Of a stretch of DNA of 64,000 nucleotides, positions 1 through 14,868 are shown piece by piece. A program made the translations under genes and the position numbers. The stretch's first letter is position 1; each line of letters begins with the position of its first letter. This DNA comes from Stratiolaelaps scimitus (Eukaryota; Arthropoda; Arachnida; Mesostigmata; Laelapidae), in contig JABWDB010000001.1 in assembly GCA_019614645.1 (NCBI GenBank), forward strand, positions 10,027,501 through 10,091,500, read 5' to 3'. The notes under the pieces were generated by a model that was given only the letters and a program-made list of their open reading frames with translations, searched no databases and had not been told where the DNA came from.

Positions 1-1075
1 GCATTAGTTGCACTCCGCTTAGGAAATTCGACGACGACGACAAAATAATGAGTCGAGATGCGCTTCGCTTGCTAAGAGCCGCATCCGCCGCAGGGCTGAT
101 GGAGCAGTAGCAACAGCAACAGCGAAACACGAAGTAGAAAAAAATTCGAGTACAATGCGGAAACGTAGAACAAAAACAAATAACGAAATCTTCGGCCTGA
201 GTGGCAACAATAACAGCGAAAACCGATGCCGACTATTATATGTTTTCACAGGGCCAAAGGCGTAAGGTTGCCAATGCTTGTCCGGCTTCGAACGCACTCC
301 TGTGTGACGAACGGATGTCGCTTCAAGGTGGCGCTCTCGGCTGGTTGCCCCAGCTGAATGGTCAGCCACGTACAAGGCCCTATAGAAAAAACAACAAGAT
401 TGTAAGGGGCGAGTGGCAGGCCGTCTTGAAGATGGTCCCATACACGTTACATTACCGGGCCACTATGCCCTTGAACAGAGTCGATGGATGCTCCCACTGT
501 TGTTTCTGCTTCTACACTGCCGTTGTTGTTGGGTCCGGGAAAGAGAGGAGATGGAGCTGTGCCTGCCTCTGCTGTGTGGCCAAAGATTCAACGAGCGCAC
601 TTTGTACGAAAGCGGCCAGCCGATGCAATCTTGATCTCATGCGCCGTGCTCATCCACCCCGAGCAGACCATAGGTACGAAGGTGTCGGCCAGGCCCACTG
701 GGAGGTTTCCTGGGGGTTTCATTGTTCACCCATCCGTCCAGCAACTTACTTCATACTGGCCATTACACGCACATCGTTAGAATGGCGGTTAGACACAGGT
801 GCTCGTTTATGACAATGGTCTTGTTTTTCTCTAGGTGCTCTCTAACTAGGAGGATGAGCGGCCAACGTAAGAAGAATTCACGTACCTAATTAGGCTTTCT
901 CTCTCTCTCTCGATGTTTGTACTGCAGTGTCATTTTTAATATACTGTTTGTAGTTTATTGAGAGTAGACAAATATATTTAACACAAGAGTTTGTATTTCC
1001 CGTGTCTCCTCCACTTTATATGAAAAGAAACGAAACTCAATTGAGATCACATTATTCGGAGTATGTTAGCTTGAT

Positions 1076-1141
1076 GAAAGAATTTGTGGATAAGGTACAC
1101 GTATATTAGAAAGAATTTGTGGATAAGGTACACGTATATTA
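1076..1141 (+). repeat. Tandem duplication of a 33-bp unit
   Basis: Two identical units, each GAAAGAATTTGTGGATAAGG and continuing for 13 more bases, lie head to tail (1076-1108 and 1109-1141). The identity points to a recent event. Confidence 0.95.
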
Positions 1142-3281
1142 TTTTAGCGTTGCTGAAAGAGGGCCGAAACTATTTTTCCATAGGCAATGTATATCTATAA
1201 AAATATCACACAGTTACCATTATATCAACGTTTCGATCGGTAGGGTCGACTAGAGTTCTTCAATATCTAATCTATTCATTCTGTCTGCGTATTCATTATC
1301 TGTGAATCCTCGTGTTACCTGAAATATTTATTATTCCATGAAAGCGTCTTAAAATACTGGTTTTCTAGGAATATTCGTCATTAAACTGACTCATTAAACT
1401 CTAATTGAAAACCAATCGATATAAGTACATCCGCCATCGGAGCGTGCTGCATGCATCTCATTCATAAATACCATCGAAATAGGCGGACGAATACGATGCT
1501 CGATTTCGTAGACAAGGAAATCCAACACAGAGACCGATCTACTCCGAAGCCGTCGGTCGTTTTTTTCCCGGTAATTGAAGGTAACCATTCGCCTCACGTA
1601 ACTGGTCGTCTGCCCTGTAGTATTGTGAGTAGGTGTTTCCGTGCGTGTGTGACTGCCTCCGCGTATGTGTGGCCGACTTCGGGAAAATGCGTTGTTAAGG
1701 AGAGTACGCCCTTCAGCAGACTCTCCCACTCAGGCAACCGCCGTCCACCCGATTCACCCGGCAGCGCCACAGAAGTTTTATTGCCGCTTAGTAAGTGATG
1801 ATATTAAGGCTTCTCCAATGTCTCTTTACTTCCGTTCGCGTCCACTGCTCCTCAAGTCGCTTCCAGCACGCACACAGCACCCCTCGGGAGAGACCCTAAA
1901 AATAAAAGTCCGCTCTCTCTCTCCTCTCTCTCCTCTCTCTCTATCTATCTGTGTATCTCTTCCTGTAAGGGCCTTTCCTCCAGCGTGGCCGCGACGGTCG
2001 CAGATATCTCCACCTAGGTGACCCCCCCCCGTTCCTTGCAACTTCGCTCTGTTTCTGTAAGGGTAGATGCTAAACCGGCATAGGAAGGCTTCCTGGTCGG
2101 TAGCACGAGCATCAGCTTCACTCGCCGCCACGCTGCGGATGCGGCTACCCTTGCTATGGGTGTGTGGGTGTAAATGCCAGCCGGGCGGTACAGCTCGTTG
2201 CTAACGCATGTTTAGCCCGCCAGGGCCAGTGAGTTAGGCAAGAAGCTAGGCGAACCGTTGCGAGCCGCGCTTATCGGCCATCTAAATTTCAGCTCACGTA
2301 AAATGGTGCCATCCCATTGGCGGCTGCTGCCACGAGCGCGCTTCGAGGGATGGCGGGCGCCAACGCTACCGCATTGAGAGCGTTCGTTGTCGTCACATGC
2401 GCTATGCTGTCGGATCACCGTTAGCTGCGACCACCGACACACGAAAGCCAACATACTGCAGTTGGTGACGACGAGATGTCCCCATTGCCCCCGCCGATTC
2501 CTGCAATATCCGTGATACCTAGCAAGGCACGACGGGCCCGATCGGGTAAGGCGATGGTTTACTTTCCGGCGAGCGTTCGGCAGAGGCTAGATAACATTCA
2601 GGAGCCAGTAGCGCGTTAGTGAGATAAACAACGGCCACTAGCACTAGTCGACACCACCGCCAGCTGGATCCGGTATCCTGGATTCGAAGTCCATTTCATT
2701 CCGTGCCGTTTTGGCGCGGGGGGGGGAGCTGGATGGGGCAGAACACGTGCGTCTGTGTGCGTACGTGGGTGTTGCTCGGCTGCGTTGTGTTGTCAACGCC
2801 GTCAGCTCCGGGGTGTGTGATCCGCCGGCCAGCTGTAATCTCGCTCCGTTCGAGCCGGCAGCTAGTGTACGCTTGAGCCTAGATGGAGATTGGGTCGACA
2901 AGTCGCCCAGCAAAGCAAGCCCTGCCAACGTTGTCCTCTGCCATCGAGGTGCGATAGGGGCCCTAAGCAACGAGGGCAGCCGAAACCCGCTGTTCAATCT
3001 TGTCCCATTTTCTCTGTTCTCGCCTTCACTAAGCGGAACGAAACCACACTACTCCTACCAGGAGTTCCATACGTCCACCAGACCTCTGTTGCGAGTGCCT
3101 GTGTAGAGGGATCTTCCCGGACGAAACGAACACGCAACACTGTCCAACACACGACAATCGTCTTCGTGCTACAACGGCGACAACAGCGTTAGCAGCAGCA
3201 ACATGAAGCTAGAGAAAGTAACAAGATTGCTCGGATTGCCGGGAGGACACTCTCATCGCGTCCCTATTCCGAGTAGTGCAG

Positions 3282-3311
3282 CAGGCCTTGCCAGCACCCC
3301 GGCAAGGCCTG
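3282..3311. repeat. Perfect fold-back palindrome, 11-bp arms, 8-nt loop
   Basis: CAGGCCTTGCC, loop AGCACCCC, then GGCAAGGCCTG. It is at the downstream edge of the GC-rich block that ends near 3350. Confidence 0.9.
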
Positions 3312-4729
3312 GGCCCCACTAGCAGACTGATAAGATACGTTATAGTGAAAGACAACATGTTTACTGTATTCAGTGCTTCAACTATATTTTATTAGTTCGA
3401 ACATCGGTATTTTCTTAATATCAGCATCTTGCTATTAACATCACTATCGTCATCATTATTATAATCATCATCGTCATGTTCAATAATTCGTCTTAACCGT
3501 TTATGATCAACATGTCAATGCTGCTATTTATTTAGGCTTTGGATTTAATTAATTTGATCGTTTGGTGTTTGGGCAATCATCTGACAACGGTAGACACACA
3601 GCTTTAATCAACTCCACCTATACTTACATTATCATCATCATCAAGATCGCATGGCAACATGCACGTGTGGGTCGCAGCACAACTGTTCAACGGGGACAAC
3701 AATATTTATATATATATATATATGATCCTATTGTTATTTTGTCTCGAAATCATATACAGACAGTCAACGAACGATTGGCAAATAGGGTGGTAGGCGCGCA
3801 ATTTACTTAATTCCAAGGTTCTTTCCGCAAAAGGTCCCCCCACATTTTCTTATCATATTATATACCAAACAAACGAAAATGCTGTTCTTGCCATCACTAC
3901 TGCTACAATAACAACGTTCAAAAATCATCCTGCGCGCCCTTTTCCATTGTACCACAACAGTTTACTTACACGAAGCTATCAATCGATTGGAGACAATTTG
4001 AGGCTGGGATTTTTCCTCTGTGCTTGTTGTTGTTGTCATTGTTGACTCGGTCACGAGAAAACATCGTCTCGCGGCGGATGCCTGTGCCATTGGTCGTCCC
4101 TGCATATGTTGTTACTAGCATCGGTTTTCACTTTGTCTCATAGTCGTCAGATGTTTGCCACTGTGTGCCTATTTCCTATCTACAACAGTTACTAGGGTGT
4201 ACAAGTTTTCGTTTCAACAACACGCCTTTCCTTAATGTGATCTTATGTATAATATGTGGACACATCGGCCAATACTGGAGGTGGTTCACGATTGCACTGT
4301 TACACGACGATCGGTCAGTACCCGCACGAAGGTCAGTTGAGAGAGCCCAGAGTCGCGCAGGTGGTTCCTCCAGAAGGAATTCTGACCTCGGGTCAGGCCT
4401 GTTCGAACGGGACCCCAAGATCCCACCTCGAAATCCCCGAATGGCCACCTTTTGTATTCAGTTCCTGTATTTGGGAGGATGACTGCGTGGGGTGTGTGTG
4501 TGTGTGTTGGTGCACTGAAGGGGGTGGTCAATCTGTCCAACCGGCAGTAGCCGAATGAGTGATCGAGGTAGCGAGAACGAGCCGAGAACGGCCACGAATC
4601 TTCGCCGACCCAGCCAGCTTCTCGCTGGGGCTATCTTTTGCTTCGGGTCCTCTCTATCGTCTGCCACCTCGATGTGCAGCCAGGTTAGGAGCACAGGCCG
4701 GTGGAGGGGGCTCGCGGCCCCACCTTGCG

Positions 4730-5231
4730 CTATCTGCGGAACAGTTTGGCTAGGAGGGCACTGCGGTCGAGCAGGCGTTCCTTGATGTTATGGAAGAGAC
4801 TGCCCCCGCCAGGGTTTGTTCGGGCGGACTCGTCCCCGGGACCCCCGCTGCTCCCGGCGCCACCACTCTTCGAGCCGAACGCATAGCAGCTTTTAGTTCG
4901 AACGGGTTTAATTTTGGCACCGCCGACCGGCGCGGCGGACTCGGCGCACGCTAAGGCACTTAGATGATCACTGGACGGCAGCTTCTTCGGGAGATCTCGA
5001 CACTTCATGGGGCCCGAGCCAGGTGCGAGCAAGCTGGCTTCCAGTACGAGTCCCTGTTCTCCCAAGGCGCTCGCGCCTTCTGATGCTGTTGCTGTTGTTG
5101 ATTTCCGAGAAAACAGGTTCCCACCTCTACCTCTACCTCTTCCTGCGTCTCCTCCTCCAGATCCGTCGAAGGGCGTCGCCAACAGCCGGTGCTCGTTCCG
5201 CATGTCGGACCACGGACAGCCGGCCGTAGGG
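4730..5231 (-). CDS. Guanylate cyclase terminal coding exon 13
   Basis: Acceptor is tcttgccaacattgcag; phase 2 in, stop TAG at 4732-4730. Residues 781-946 are Gly/Ser/Arg-rich ([15 protein letters not shown]) with conserved-looking islands [19 protein letters not shown] and the basic-hydrophobic end [14 protein letters not shown]. In the other two phases the exon would stop early or run a poly-Gln frame, so phase supports this reading. The end could bind membrane or a partner, but that is only a guess. Confidence 0.75.
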
Positions 5232-8200
5232 CTGCAATGTTGGCAAGATATACGGGCGTAGACAAAAATGGCGTTAGCATGCACAGCACGTTAGTAACTT
5301 TAGCCATGTATAATACGTGGGTACGTTGACGAACTCGTACGTGGAATCTGTCTAGCGGTCTATTCGGTCGGTGAGTCTAGCAGGAAGAAGGGCGTCATCG
5401 CAGGTTACTATCGTTTTTGTGAGAGCATGCCAGTTAGCTGAATGGACGGAGGCGGGCATGGTACACTTTGACAGGACACCGTACCAGCTACGATACGCAA
5501 CCTACCAGTGCCAACTCTCCGGGAATCGCATGCTAAGGTATTCCAGAAGGATTTTCTGTTTATAAGGAGTACATGTGTTTATGTGTGTGTGTATGTCTTT
5601 CACTGGCGTCAATGTACGAGAACCACTTGCGTAATGCATTGTTAGCCAGGGGGCAGACAATGCGGCGGGGTGATTACAGGTGCTGTTTGATTTTACCAGT
5701 ACAGATGTGCATAGACTAGCTAGTGCCAGAGAAACGCATTGTCGACCGGTATGTGCCTCGAAGATGCAGTTCCGCTCCCACAGGCGCGGATATCAAGAAG
5801 AAACAGGGTGAACAGATTCGTGTCAATCAAAGGCAACAAGAGCGACGAACGCTGATTGACGGCAGAACAGATGTAAACCATTTTCTGGTTTCGTCTGTTC
5901 TGTCAACTATTGACAGGCAGCCGGAGTCAGGCGTATGCTCTCACCAGTAGACTCGCGCCAGTCAGGTCGCCGTCGAGTTTAGAAACCACACGTTAGCCAG
6001 GATAGAAGATGACTGAGACAGCAAGGAGATATGAGTAGGTAGTTTTAGGCGGGGTTGTCAGGTTGGTTCTCAGGCAGGGCCAGGTTGAAGACAGGTCGAG
6101 CTCACGTCGTCTCAAGGTCGACACTGAGGAGAAGAAAGGCTCTTGGAGATAACGAATTAGAGAACAGTGAGCCTTTAAGTATTTAGAGGTTTCCTTGTTT
6201 CCTGTGTCCTTGAGGGTTACCGTTGACCATGCCGTTCGGAAGGTGGTAGTCCTACCTGGACACGGGATCGAAGTCGCTCTCGAGCGACCCACGGCGACTG
6301 GGCACCGTCTCGATGCTGATGATGCATGGTACTATCTTCGGAAGGTCTAGACTTGACGACTGGCACGCCTGGCTTAATCTGATCGGAGATGCCCTGAAGG
6401 TGGAGGCAAATTTGATAGGAAGTTAGAAGAAAAACGAAAATAGCACAACACAAGCATAGTTCCTTGCCCCCTATCGTCCCCGCTAAGCCATACCGTTCAA
6501 GGTATGTCAACTTGTCTTCGACTTCACCTATGTAAACCGCAAATCAAAATCGCTGTCATGTTGTGAGCGATACACACGATAGGCGAGAATGAGAAGCAAC
6601 AAGGTCCCCAAAAGAGTATTTGTATTTGACAGAGCCCGAAACCCACGAACTCCACCCTACAGACAAGGTCACTGATATTTGTGATGGATGTTGTAACCAA
6701 ACCTTATTATCGGTGTTTATACCTGGGACTATTTCGATGCTCTTCCAATTCTGCCTGAGCGTGACGACGTTCGTTGTTTGACCCGATAATATCAGACACC
6801 GAAGGGAGGTCGAACTTCTTTCGAGCGCGGATAAGTTGCCGGATACTACCCTGCCTCGAGACGTTTTCAATCTCCTCCTGAGGCATCCGTCAGCGCCAGA
6901 GAGAGAGAGAGACAGGGCGTCGATCGAGACGGTGTGCCGGCGAAGCCGAATCAAGGATCCAAGCGTAAAGCAACGAGAAACGAAGAGGAGGGAAGCTAAT
7001 TAGCCTAAATATATCCACTCTAGCAGGTGCTCAGTCTCACACTCTGGCGGAGCGGCATACAGCGTACGCCTACAGAGGTAATACAGCTCGTAGACTATAA
7101 TCGTCACTTGAGAACACGCACCACTGAGGATCTAAGTAGGCTAGAGAGTTGCTGCTACTTTCGACACAGAAGCGACTACCTGAACAGACTACTCGAGACC
7201 TAGCAAAGGCAGTCCAACGTTAACAAGTCTTGTTTTTTTTTCACGAACTCCATACATTCCTCCTTCTCATTCACAATTAATAGTGTCCCGTTAACGATTA
7301 TATCTTGCTTCGTTTCGACTTTCTACTAGAAATCGAGTGGCATCTACAGATTTGTTGGGGAGAGCCGAACGCTACCTAAGGAAAGAGTATTAGCCAGAAA
7401 AAGAAAAACAAGAGTTCGGGGGTGTGCGTAATGTTTTTGACAGTTTCTTCCTTGTTGGCTTGGTTAACTGTGAAGTGCCGGTCATATTCGCTCGAGTGTG
7501 GTCTAACTTATAGAGTTTAGAGGGATTGGTATAAAGTCGATAGGAAGTGGACGGAACCAATGCAGTAGTGACTGATATCGTAGAGCGCATCCGTGGGTCA
7601 TCGAGGTTTTGGAGCTATTAACGTTTTAGTTTTAGCATCCATAGACTTTATTTCAAGCTATACGAGTCTGATAACATCTTTAGGATTTCTGTGCGGCGGG
7701 GTCTGGTATCTGTACAAGGACTACTGATATAGTGCCTAACCATTGGCTAATTAAATTTATATCCCAACTTAGATTGCATATTCTAGCGTATTCAGCTAGT
7801 TTTGCTTAAGTGCCATTTCGCACCGTAACGTTTTCGGCTCAAAGATTGTCGATACTTCCAAAGTTGTAGATAGGCCTAATATTATTGCTAAACTGCTGTC
7901 CTTCTCGAATTTTTAGAACCTGGCTTGATAATATATTTCTAATCTTTACTAAGGGCGTCGTTTCTGAATCAACCTTGACAGTATGTTAGTCTGTGTTATG
8001 TTATGTATTCGTATGTTGGTCTGATATACTGATCAGGAGTAGCACTAATGCTCAACGATAGGCTTCACAGATTAAACAACTTGATTCGGCATCATGCGGA
8101 ACATTTCATGGGCGTAACCTGCGACTGGGACGATCGACCATTACAAATTCACTGATAAAAAAAAAAAAAACTACGAAAATATGCCATTTTCCCTTCATAC

Positions 8201-11200
8201 ACCTCGCTTACTTTAGCTCTTTATGGCAGCGGCTTTGTGTGAATCTTCTGCTTATGCAAGACATGGCCACGAGGGGGCGGCGGGGTCGTTCGTTCGTAGC
8301 CGTGTGTATCTTTGTGCTTTCGTGCGTTGATAGTGGTGGTGGTGGTGGTCGTCGTGGTGATGGCGATGATGGTGGCTATGACTTTCCTAGGTACCTACCA
8401 GCTGAACCTCTAGCGGCGAGTCCGGAGGTGAGCTGGACGTTGAGTGCGGCGAGGCTGCGGCGGGCGGCGAGTTGGATGGCGACCGGAAGTGACCCCCGCC
8501 CGTGTTCAGCGAAACCGGAAGCTGGTCATCCTCGGCATTCCATCGGCAGCCGGAAGTACCTACAGATCGAGGCAACGCAACGAGAAAGAAGCCGGTAAAC
8601 GGAGCCAGCGCCACGGTACGGCTAGACTAACGGCGGATACCACGGCCATAGGCCAAAAGCGGTATCGGCAGGCACAAAGAACGGGGAACAACAGCAGAAC
8701 GAACGCACCTAACAGCATTCGTGTCTCTGAGAATCAACAGCTAGATTTCATGTTGAATGGCCAATGAATGAACGTGCCTGCAAGGGTCACCGCGAGGTAC
8801 AGGTCATACTGGCTGATACGAAGTTGCCAAGCTTCGTTTAGACGAAGGGCACATTTGTGGCAATACCATAACGCAGAGCGTGGACGCTCGGGACAAGCCA
8901 ACTGAACCGACTTGATTGGGATGAGCTCAGCAGATTCCAAGAATTACCTATGCTGACTTGATCTCAACGGTATTCAATGCGTTACGAAGGAAATCGTCCA
9001 TGTTTGCATGTACACGTATATCCTTATTTACATGTTCGTATAAACGCATGTCATGAACATGTCCTACTTGCTTCTGCGTGTCACAGCATGCACCTAACAG
9101 ATCGCTCGACGGAACAGCTATGTAGGTCGAATTGTGGGTGGGGACACTCCTACATTTTCTTCGACGCTACCGGTGAATATATGGAATATGTCTATATTGC
9201 AGAGTAAAATCGACTTACATGTTACGAAGTAGCAGATGACGTCCAGATCATCGCAGTTGGTGTTCTGTAGAAAAAAGTACCGATTCTGGTTGATCAGGAG
9301 CTCCTTGGTCACAGCGCTAAGGTTGACGTGCGACGGTAAACTGCGCGCCTCTATCCGGTTAGCCAGTGTCACCGTATGGCCGAACAGGCAATAGCGGGGC
9401 ATGTGCGCCCCCACAATGCCGGCCATCGCTGGCCCGGAATGAATCCCCACTCGGATCTGACAGACAAGCAAGCAAACGAATGGACAGACAACGAACGAGG
9501 GTCAGACGGATCGGGACAAAGTGCGAACGAGTGAAGCCACGAAGCCTCTAGTCTATAAACGGGTGCAAACGCCCAGCATGTACGCGCTGTGCACTGAACC
9601 CGCAGAGAATCAGAGAGACAGTCGGAAACAGCCGGAGACAGACAGGCAGACTGGCGTACAACAGGAAACATTGCAACGTAGCTGGGGGTGGCGCGAAGAG
9701 AGCCGAAAACGTCCCGGCTCCTTGCCTTGATGCCCGCGGCATGACACCATCACAGCGTCACTACGTGACGACCGAACGAACGGATGAATGGATGAATGGA
9801 CGAACGAGGCGGGTGGGTCGCCTTCGCACGCCACCTCGCTCGGGTGTGGAAACGGCTGATGGCGCTCATGGGTGGGCTAGGGCGAGCGGGTGGGTGGTTC
9901 GGCAGGAAACAAGGGCGGAAGAACCGAACAAAGCAGCAGCAGAAGCAGCTGCCGTAGTAGTGGTCGCTCAGAAAATAGAGGAACGAGAAAGCCAGCAAAA
10001 GCGAGTTAAGCAGCGCAATGCCGCTACGAAGACGACAGCTACTACTGCACTCACTCTTCAAGCCCACTCCGAAACGAGTCCAGCAGGTCTGTGGCTGGTA
10101 GGGTCATTTCCGCCACGAGCACGCCACGAGGAATCAAAAATTCTCTCTCATTAGGGTGTCGTGGTTTCCACCGCTGCTGCCGCCGCTGCCGTCATCCACG
10201 CTGTACTCACTGCTAGCTGATATGGCCGCCGTCGTGAAGTGTGCGACAGCAGGAGCGTTTCAGCGGCCAAAGATTCGCTGAGAGGACCCTCGACTGTTTG
10301 GACTCGGGACACCGCGGCGCTGTCACCGTTGCTGCTGGTCGTAAGCCTGATCCTTCTGGGTCCCGCTCTAGTGAGGGAACGCGAGGCTTAGTGCATCCCG
10401 GACACACTCTGCACTTTCAAGGGCGAGCCGGAAAGGGCACCGTTGTTCTGCGAACGAACGCCGCTTGCGTTTGGGCCGCCTGCCAGGTGCCTGCGTGCAT
10501 GCTAGCCCATCTACACGATGCTCCATCTACACGCTGACTTGGTTGAGCCCCGCTCGGCTTTTCAGGTGTCGTTTTCCTCAGGAAGAAGTGAAATGGAAGT
10601 ACAAGACTGCGCTCGTAGGGTAGTGATGAGTAAAGGAGACAGAGGGTGAGAGAGTTATAAGGGTAAGTGTATTGTATTGTTATTATTCTACGTACCTCAA
10701 GTTTGTGTCCAGGCACGGGCGATTGTACTTTTCGCGATACAGCGACCATCTCGAGGCCGAGCATTACCAACCGGTCAGCATGATCTGCCGTCGGTTCAGG
10801 AACACTCGAAACGACCATATACGCGTCGCCGATGGTCTCCACCTACACAGAAGTGGGATCCCCCATAAGACCCAAAAAAGAAACGAAATACAACGAGTTC
10901 ACCGTTACACCCTAAATCTTTTTCATCAATGTTTCTCTCGTTCGTTCTCAAGTATCACTCATTAACCCAACTGGGTGAAATGTTAGCAATCACGAAAGGT
11001 TTGCTTATACAATGATCAAAACATAATTCGGGCAGTTATACAGCCACTTCAATGCGGTAAAATGAGCATTTCAGAGCGCGAAGCAGAAGATATCACAATA
11101 TCTAATTACTAACTACTGTATGTTTGAATAAACTCTCCTATAGACTATTCTTATCACAATTATAATAGACAGCTCCAAGAAAGGAACCAGCCTTGTTGAC

Positions 11201-14200
11201 GAGGGAATAACCCTCTGCATTAAACAATAACAATAATAATATTAACAACAATAATAAACGATAACATTCTGGTAGTCGATATTAAAGATGAATAAGGCGT
11301 ATGATCATTAAGCTACAATAAATCAATCAATCAGTTAGCACCGTTCTGTCAAGATTTTTCTCTCACTCGGTAGTCCGATGGGCGCCGCAGTTCGACAATT
11401 TCATGATTAGGACAAGGACCGTAACGATGTCGTCACTCGGTATGCTTATGATACGTCGAAATTCAACTGCCGTCGGCAAACCCAGGCCCAGGCCACTCCG
11501 CATTCATGTGTGTCCTCTCTCGTACAACTTTACTTACGCGCACTTGTTGCTCACCCTCATTAGTCTGTCCTTGATCACATGTCTTCTCAAAACCTTTGTG
11601 TTTAACAAATACCTTCTTCCTCATTGTTTTCGATGAGGAAGAAGGTGGGTAGGAAGAAGCCAGACTCACAGCTCAGTTGTCGTTGACTCGCTCAGCAGGT
11701 TAGCTATTCGTATAGGATGGAGGCATCTAGCCAGTGCAAGTGTGTGCAAGAATACTACCTTCGACAATGCCGTAAGAGAAGCAGCCTACAGCGTTGGAGA
11801 CGACGGCCGAGACATTCACACAGAATATACAGTCACATCAGTCTGTCGAGTACTTGAACTAAATTTAATTAGTTACATCAGGCTAGATATCTCACTTATT
11901 ACTGAGTGAACCTCGACAATTCATATAATTTTTTATTATCTATTTACAACTCTAAAGTGTGCGTAAAATCGCCAAGGTCGCATTTAAAAATTCACTACAC
12001 TGTAGCGCAGTTCGTAAACTAAGATCCATTTTGCCCTCAACGCAATACAGTGGTCTGGATGGAATATCGATCCGTTTTCTGCTTATCTGCATGTGCCTTT
12101 CTATAAAACATTTATACAACTTGACCAATCTATGTACGTCGTCGGAAAGCATCCTCCAAGGCGACATCCTATCCCATCCGGCTAGCAGACTCCCTGTCGG
12201 GATTTTCTCCTAACCCCATTCTGTCATGTCTTCCCGCAGTCCGAAACGTACCCAGATAGTCTGGTCTACCGGGCGGGCGGCGTCCCCTGCTGTTGGTACA
12301 CACTTAAATACGAGTGTAGGGCCATGTAAGAATGTGTGTGTGGTTGTGTATATCGTCTCCTTCTCTGGCATCAACGGCCGTTGCTTGCGGCCGAGCTTTC
12401 AGCGGTATTTATGCCAGACTGGCATAGAGACCAGCTCGGTGCCAATTAGTCCTCCCGACTGCAGACATCTGCAGCCATCCGTCCGAGGGTTCCGCGAGCT
12501 TACTCCCGTTGAGGAGGCGGTCAGAGAGACAGCCAGCCAGCCAGTTCGCCCGCTAGCTCTGGGTTGGGCCCTTTTGGGGGCAGCCACGAACGAGGTGGTC
12601 TAGGACGAGGCGCTCGGAGCGGAAAGGCGTGGCGAACCGGGAGTGAGTGCATGAAAAGGGGTCAGGGCTTAGCGAAACAGCCCGAGTTGTGGGGACTCTA
12701 AGCACAACAAACTGCTTCGCAAATATGAAGCCCTCTCGGTCCATCGTCGTCCTCAACGCCGCCGCTACGGACACCACCACCACCGCCATGGCCACCACAG
12801 CCTCCGTAGCCGGTTGGGATATAGATAGACACAGTGGCGGACAACATCGCACCGCCGCCACCATTCTACGACATACAGGCGCACACACATTTGCAGTGGC
12901 ATACCCGTGCATAGTAGGGAACGGTGCCTGGCGAGGATGTGAAGAAGCCCGGAAGCGACAAGAGAAGAGGAGGGGCGCGAAAGGCCCTTGACATCATACA
13001 CAACTCGCTCGCCTCTCGTAACAGGCGAGCTGCGCAACAGCACGCCGCTGCTAGCTGCCGCCTTGTCTGGCAAGCAGCTAACCCACCGTTAGGTTGGCCC
13101 CGGGCGCCCTACAACATCAACAAAACAGCAGCCGCCGGCTACCGGTATGGAAGCCTCTCTATCCCTGTGAAGCGGCACTCGGCTGTCGGCCTGGCTCTGC
13201 CTTCAAACGAAGGACCTTTGCCATCTCCACGTCGATGGCACAAATAATACAATCCCCATACATATAGATGAATAGGTAAGTGCACTTTAATCCGTGATGA
13301 TTGCTTGTATCGCACTGTGCTGTTGTTGTCGAGGGCCAAGCACAACCGAGTCTTGCGCACCTATCAAGCGTATATAAGCATAACGACAGGGTCCATGGCT
13401 GTGCGTTTGTATGCACGCCAGCAAGTAAGCACTCAGCCACCCTCGCACAACTGTACTTTGCGTCGCATCTCAAATAAGAACAACCTACAACGTCCCACCT
13501 ACCTTGTACACTTGATGGATATTGGTAAGCGCATCGAATTGCACATAGAGGCGGTTGAGTAGCCGGATGATGTCCATGGGTACGACGTTCTCGTTGCTGC
13601 AGAGCGCCGTGAAGCCGACAATGTCGGAGAAGAGGCACGATATCATCGGGAATTGCTCTGCTTCAACTGGTAGGTCCTTCAGGAGGCAGTGTGCAACTTT
13701 CGCTGGAAAGATCGAGCAGATCAAGTCTTCGGTCTTTCGTTTGTCGTCACGCAATTTCGCCTCGAGTACCTGCAAGCAGTGTATGGACATTCGTGACATC
13801 GGCAACTGTGTTGAGCTGGTGCGGATGGCAGGGCTATGTCTCGACACAGCAGCATCCACTATCCATTCGAGATGTGTGCTTTTAATAAAAAACGCATTAT
13901 GTCATCCCTCAGTTGGTCTTGAAAGACAGACGCTGCTCAGTGTAAACTCTGCTATAACAATCTGTTATATTTGGTTTCATTTTACGTGTGCACCGATCGC
14001 TGATGTGCGCCGTCGAAGTTCGTGCTCAGCGCTGTCATCTAAAGTGTGCTGTTCATATTCCACCCCAATGCGACTACATGCGTACATACCTTAAGGTGAT
14101 TGCTGGCTTCATCCAGCTTTTCGACCAGCTCCCGCTCGCCCTTCTGATAGTGGGAAAGCAGGACGAGATCCTTCGAGGCGTCATGGACAGGAAAATCGGA

Positions 14201-14868
14201 GAAATAGACTCCCGTACGAGCCATATCCTCGATCTCGGTGAATCGCGGAGAGCCCACAAACAATAACAGGTCGCTCTCCGGGACCGATATCATCTGGCCC
14301 TTGAAGCGGACAGGCTCCCTCGAATTGGCCAAAGCTGCACAGCCGCTGACAGCGTTCGCCTAACGGAGAGAGCGGAAGTGATAGCGCATTCGGATGTCGG
14401 GAAAGAGAGCCCGGTGGGAGAGAACGAATGCGTAGTTATTAATGTAGGACCTCACTTCGGCCATTGCTTCTACCACTACTACTGCGAACTAAGACTACTT
14501 CTCACGTCCGACTATGCCATCGTTGCCATAGTCTGGCAGCGGCGGAGGCGCTAGCTACTGTCCCGCTGTTTCCGTGTGCGAAGCATGGCGTGTGAATTAT
14601 AATAGCAGCCACGCCGAGCGGTCCGAAATTCACGCGAACCGTTGGCTGGCTGGCTGGATGGATGGCGACCCGGCGTCTAGGGCAAACGTGTGGGACAAAC
14701 GCAGCCGGGCGGCCAGCTGTGTAAGTAGTAGTAGTAAATAGGTTTGCGTAATGACAGCAACAACAGAGGCGGCGGCGGCGGCGGCGGCGGCATCAGAGCA
14801 CTCAACCTCATCTTTTGCCTCGGCAGCTAGCGAAGCTGTTTAGGACGGTGCTTACAGCTGCCCTGCTG

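Larger units (their letters stand above)
1..4729. other. GC-rich block, then AT-rich 3' flank of the cyclase gene
   Basis: 1-3350 is mostly GC-rich with overlapping open frames on both strands (largest 203 codons, 201-812), none with a recognisable motif. It contains a CT microsatellite (1914-1945) and the 33-bp duplication. From 3350 to 4160 the DNA is AT-rich and may hold the 3' untranslated region. The closest AATAAA on the minus strand that I see is 3532-3527. Confidence 0.5.

Noticed and set aside
201..812. 203-codon plus-strand open frame
   Set aside because: Repetitive Cys/Arg composition from GC-rich sequence, overlapped by a 140-codon minus frame; no domain.
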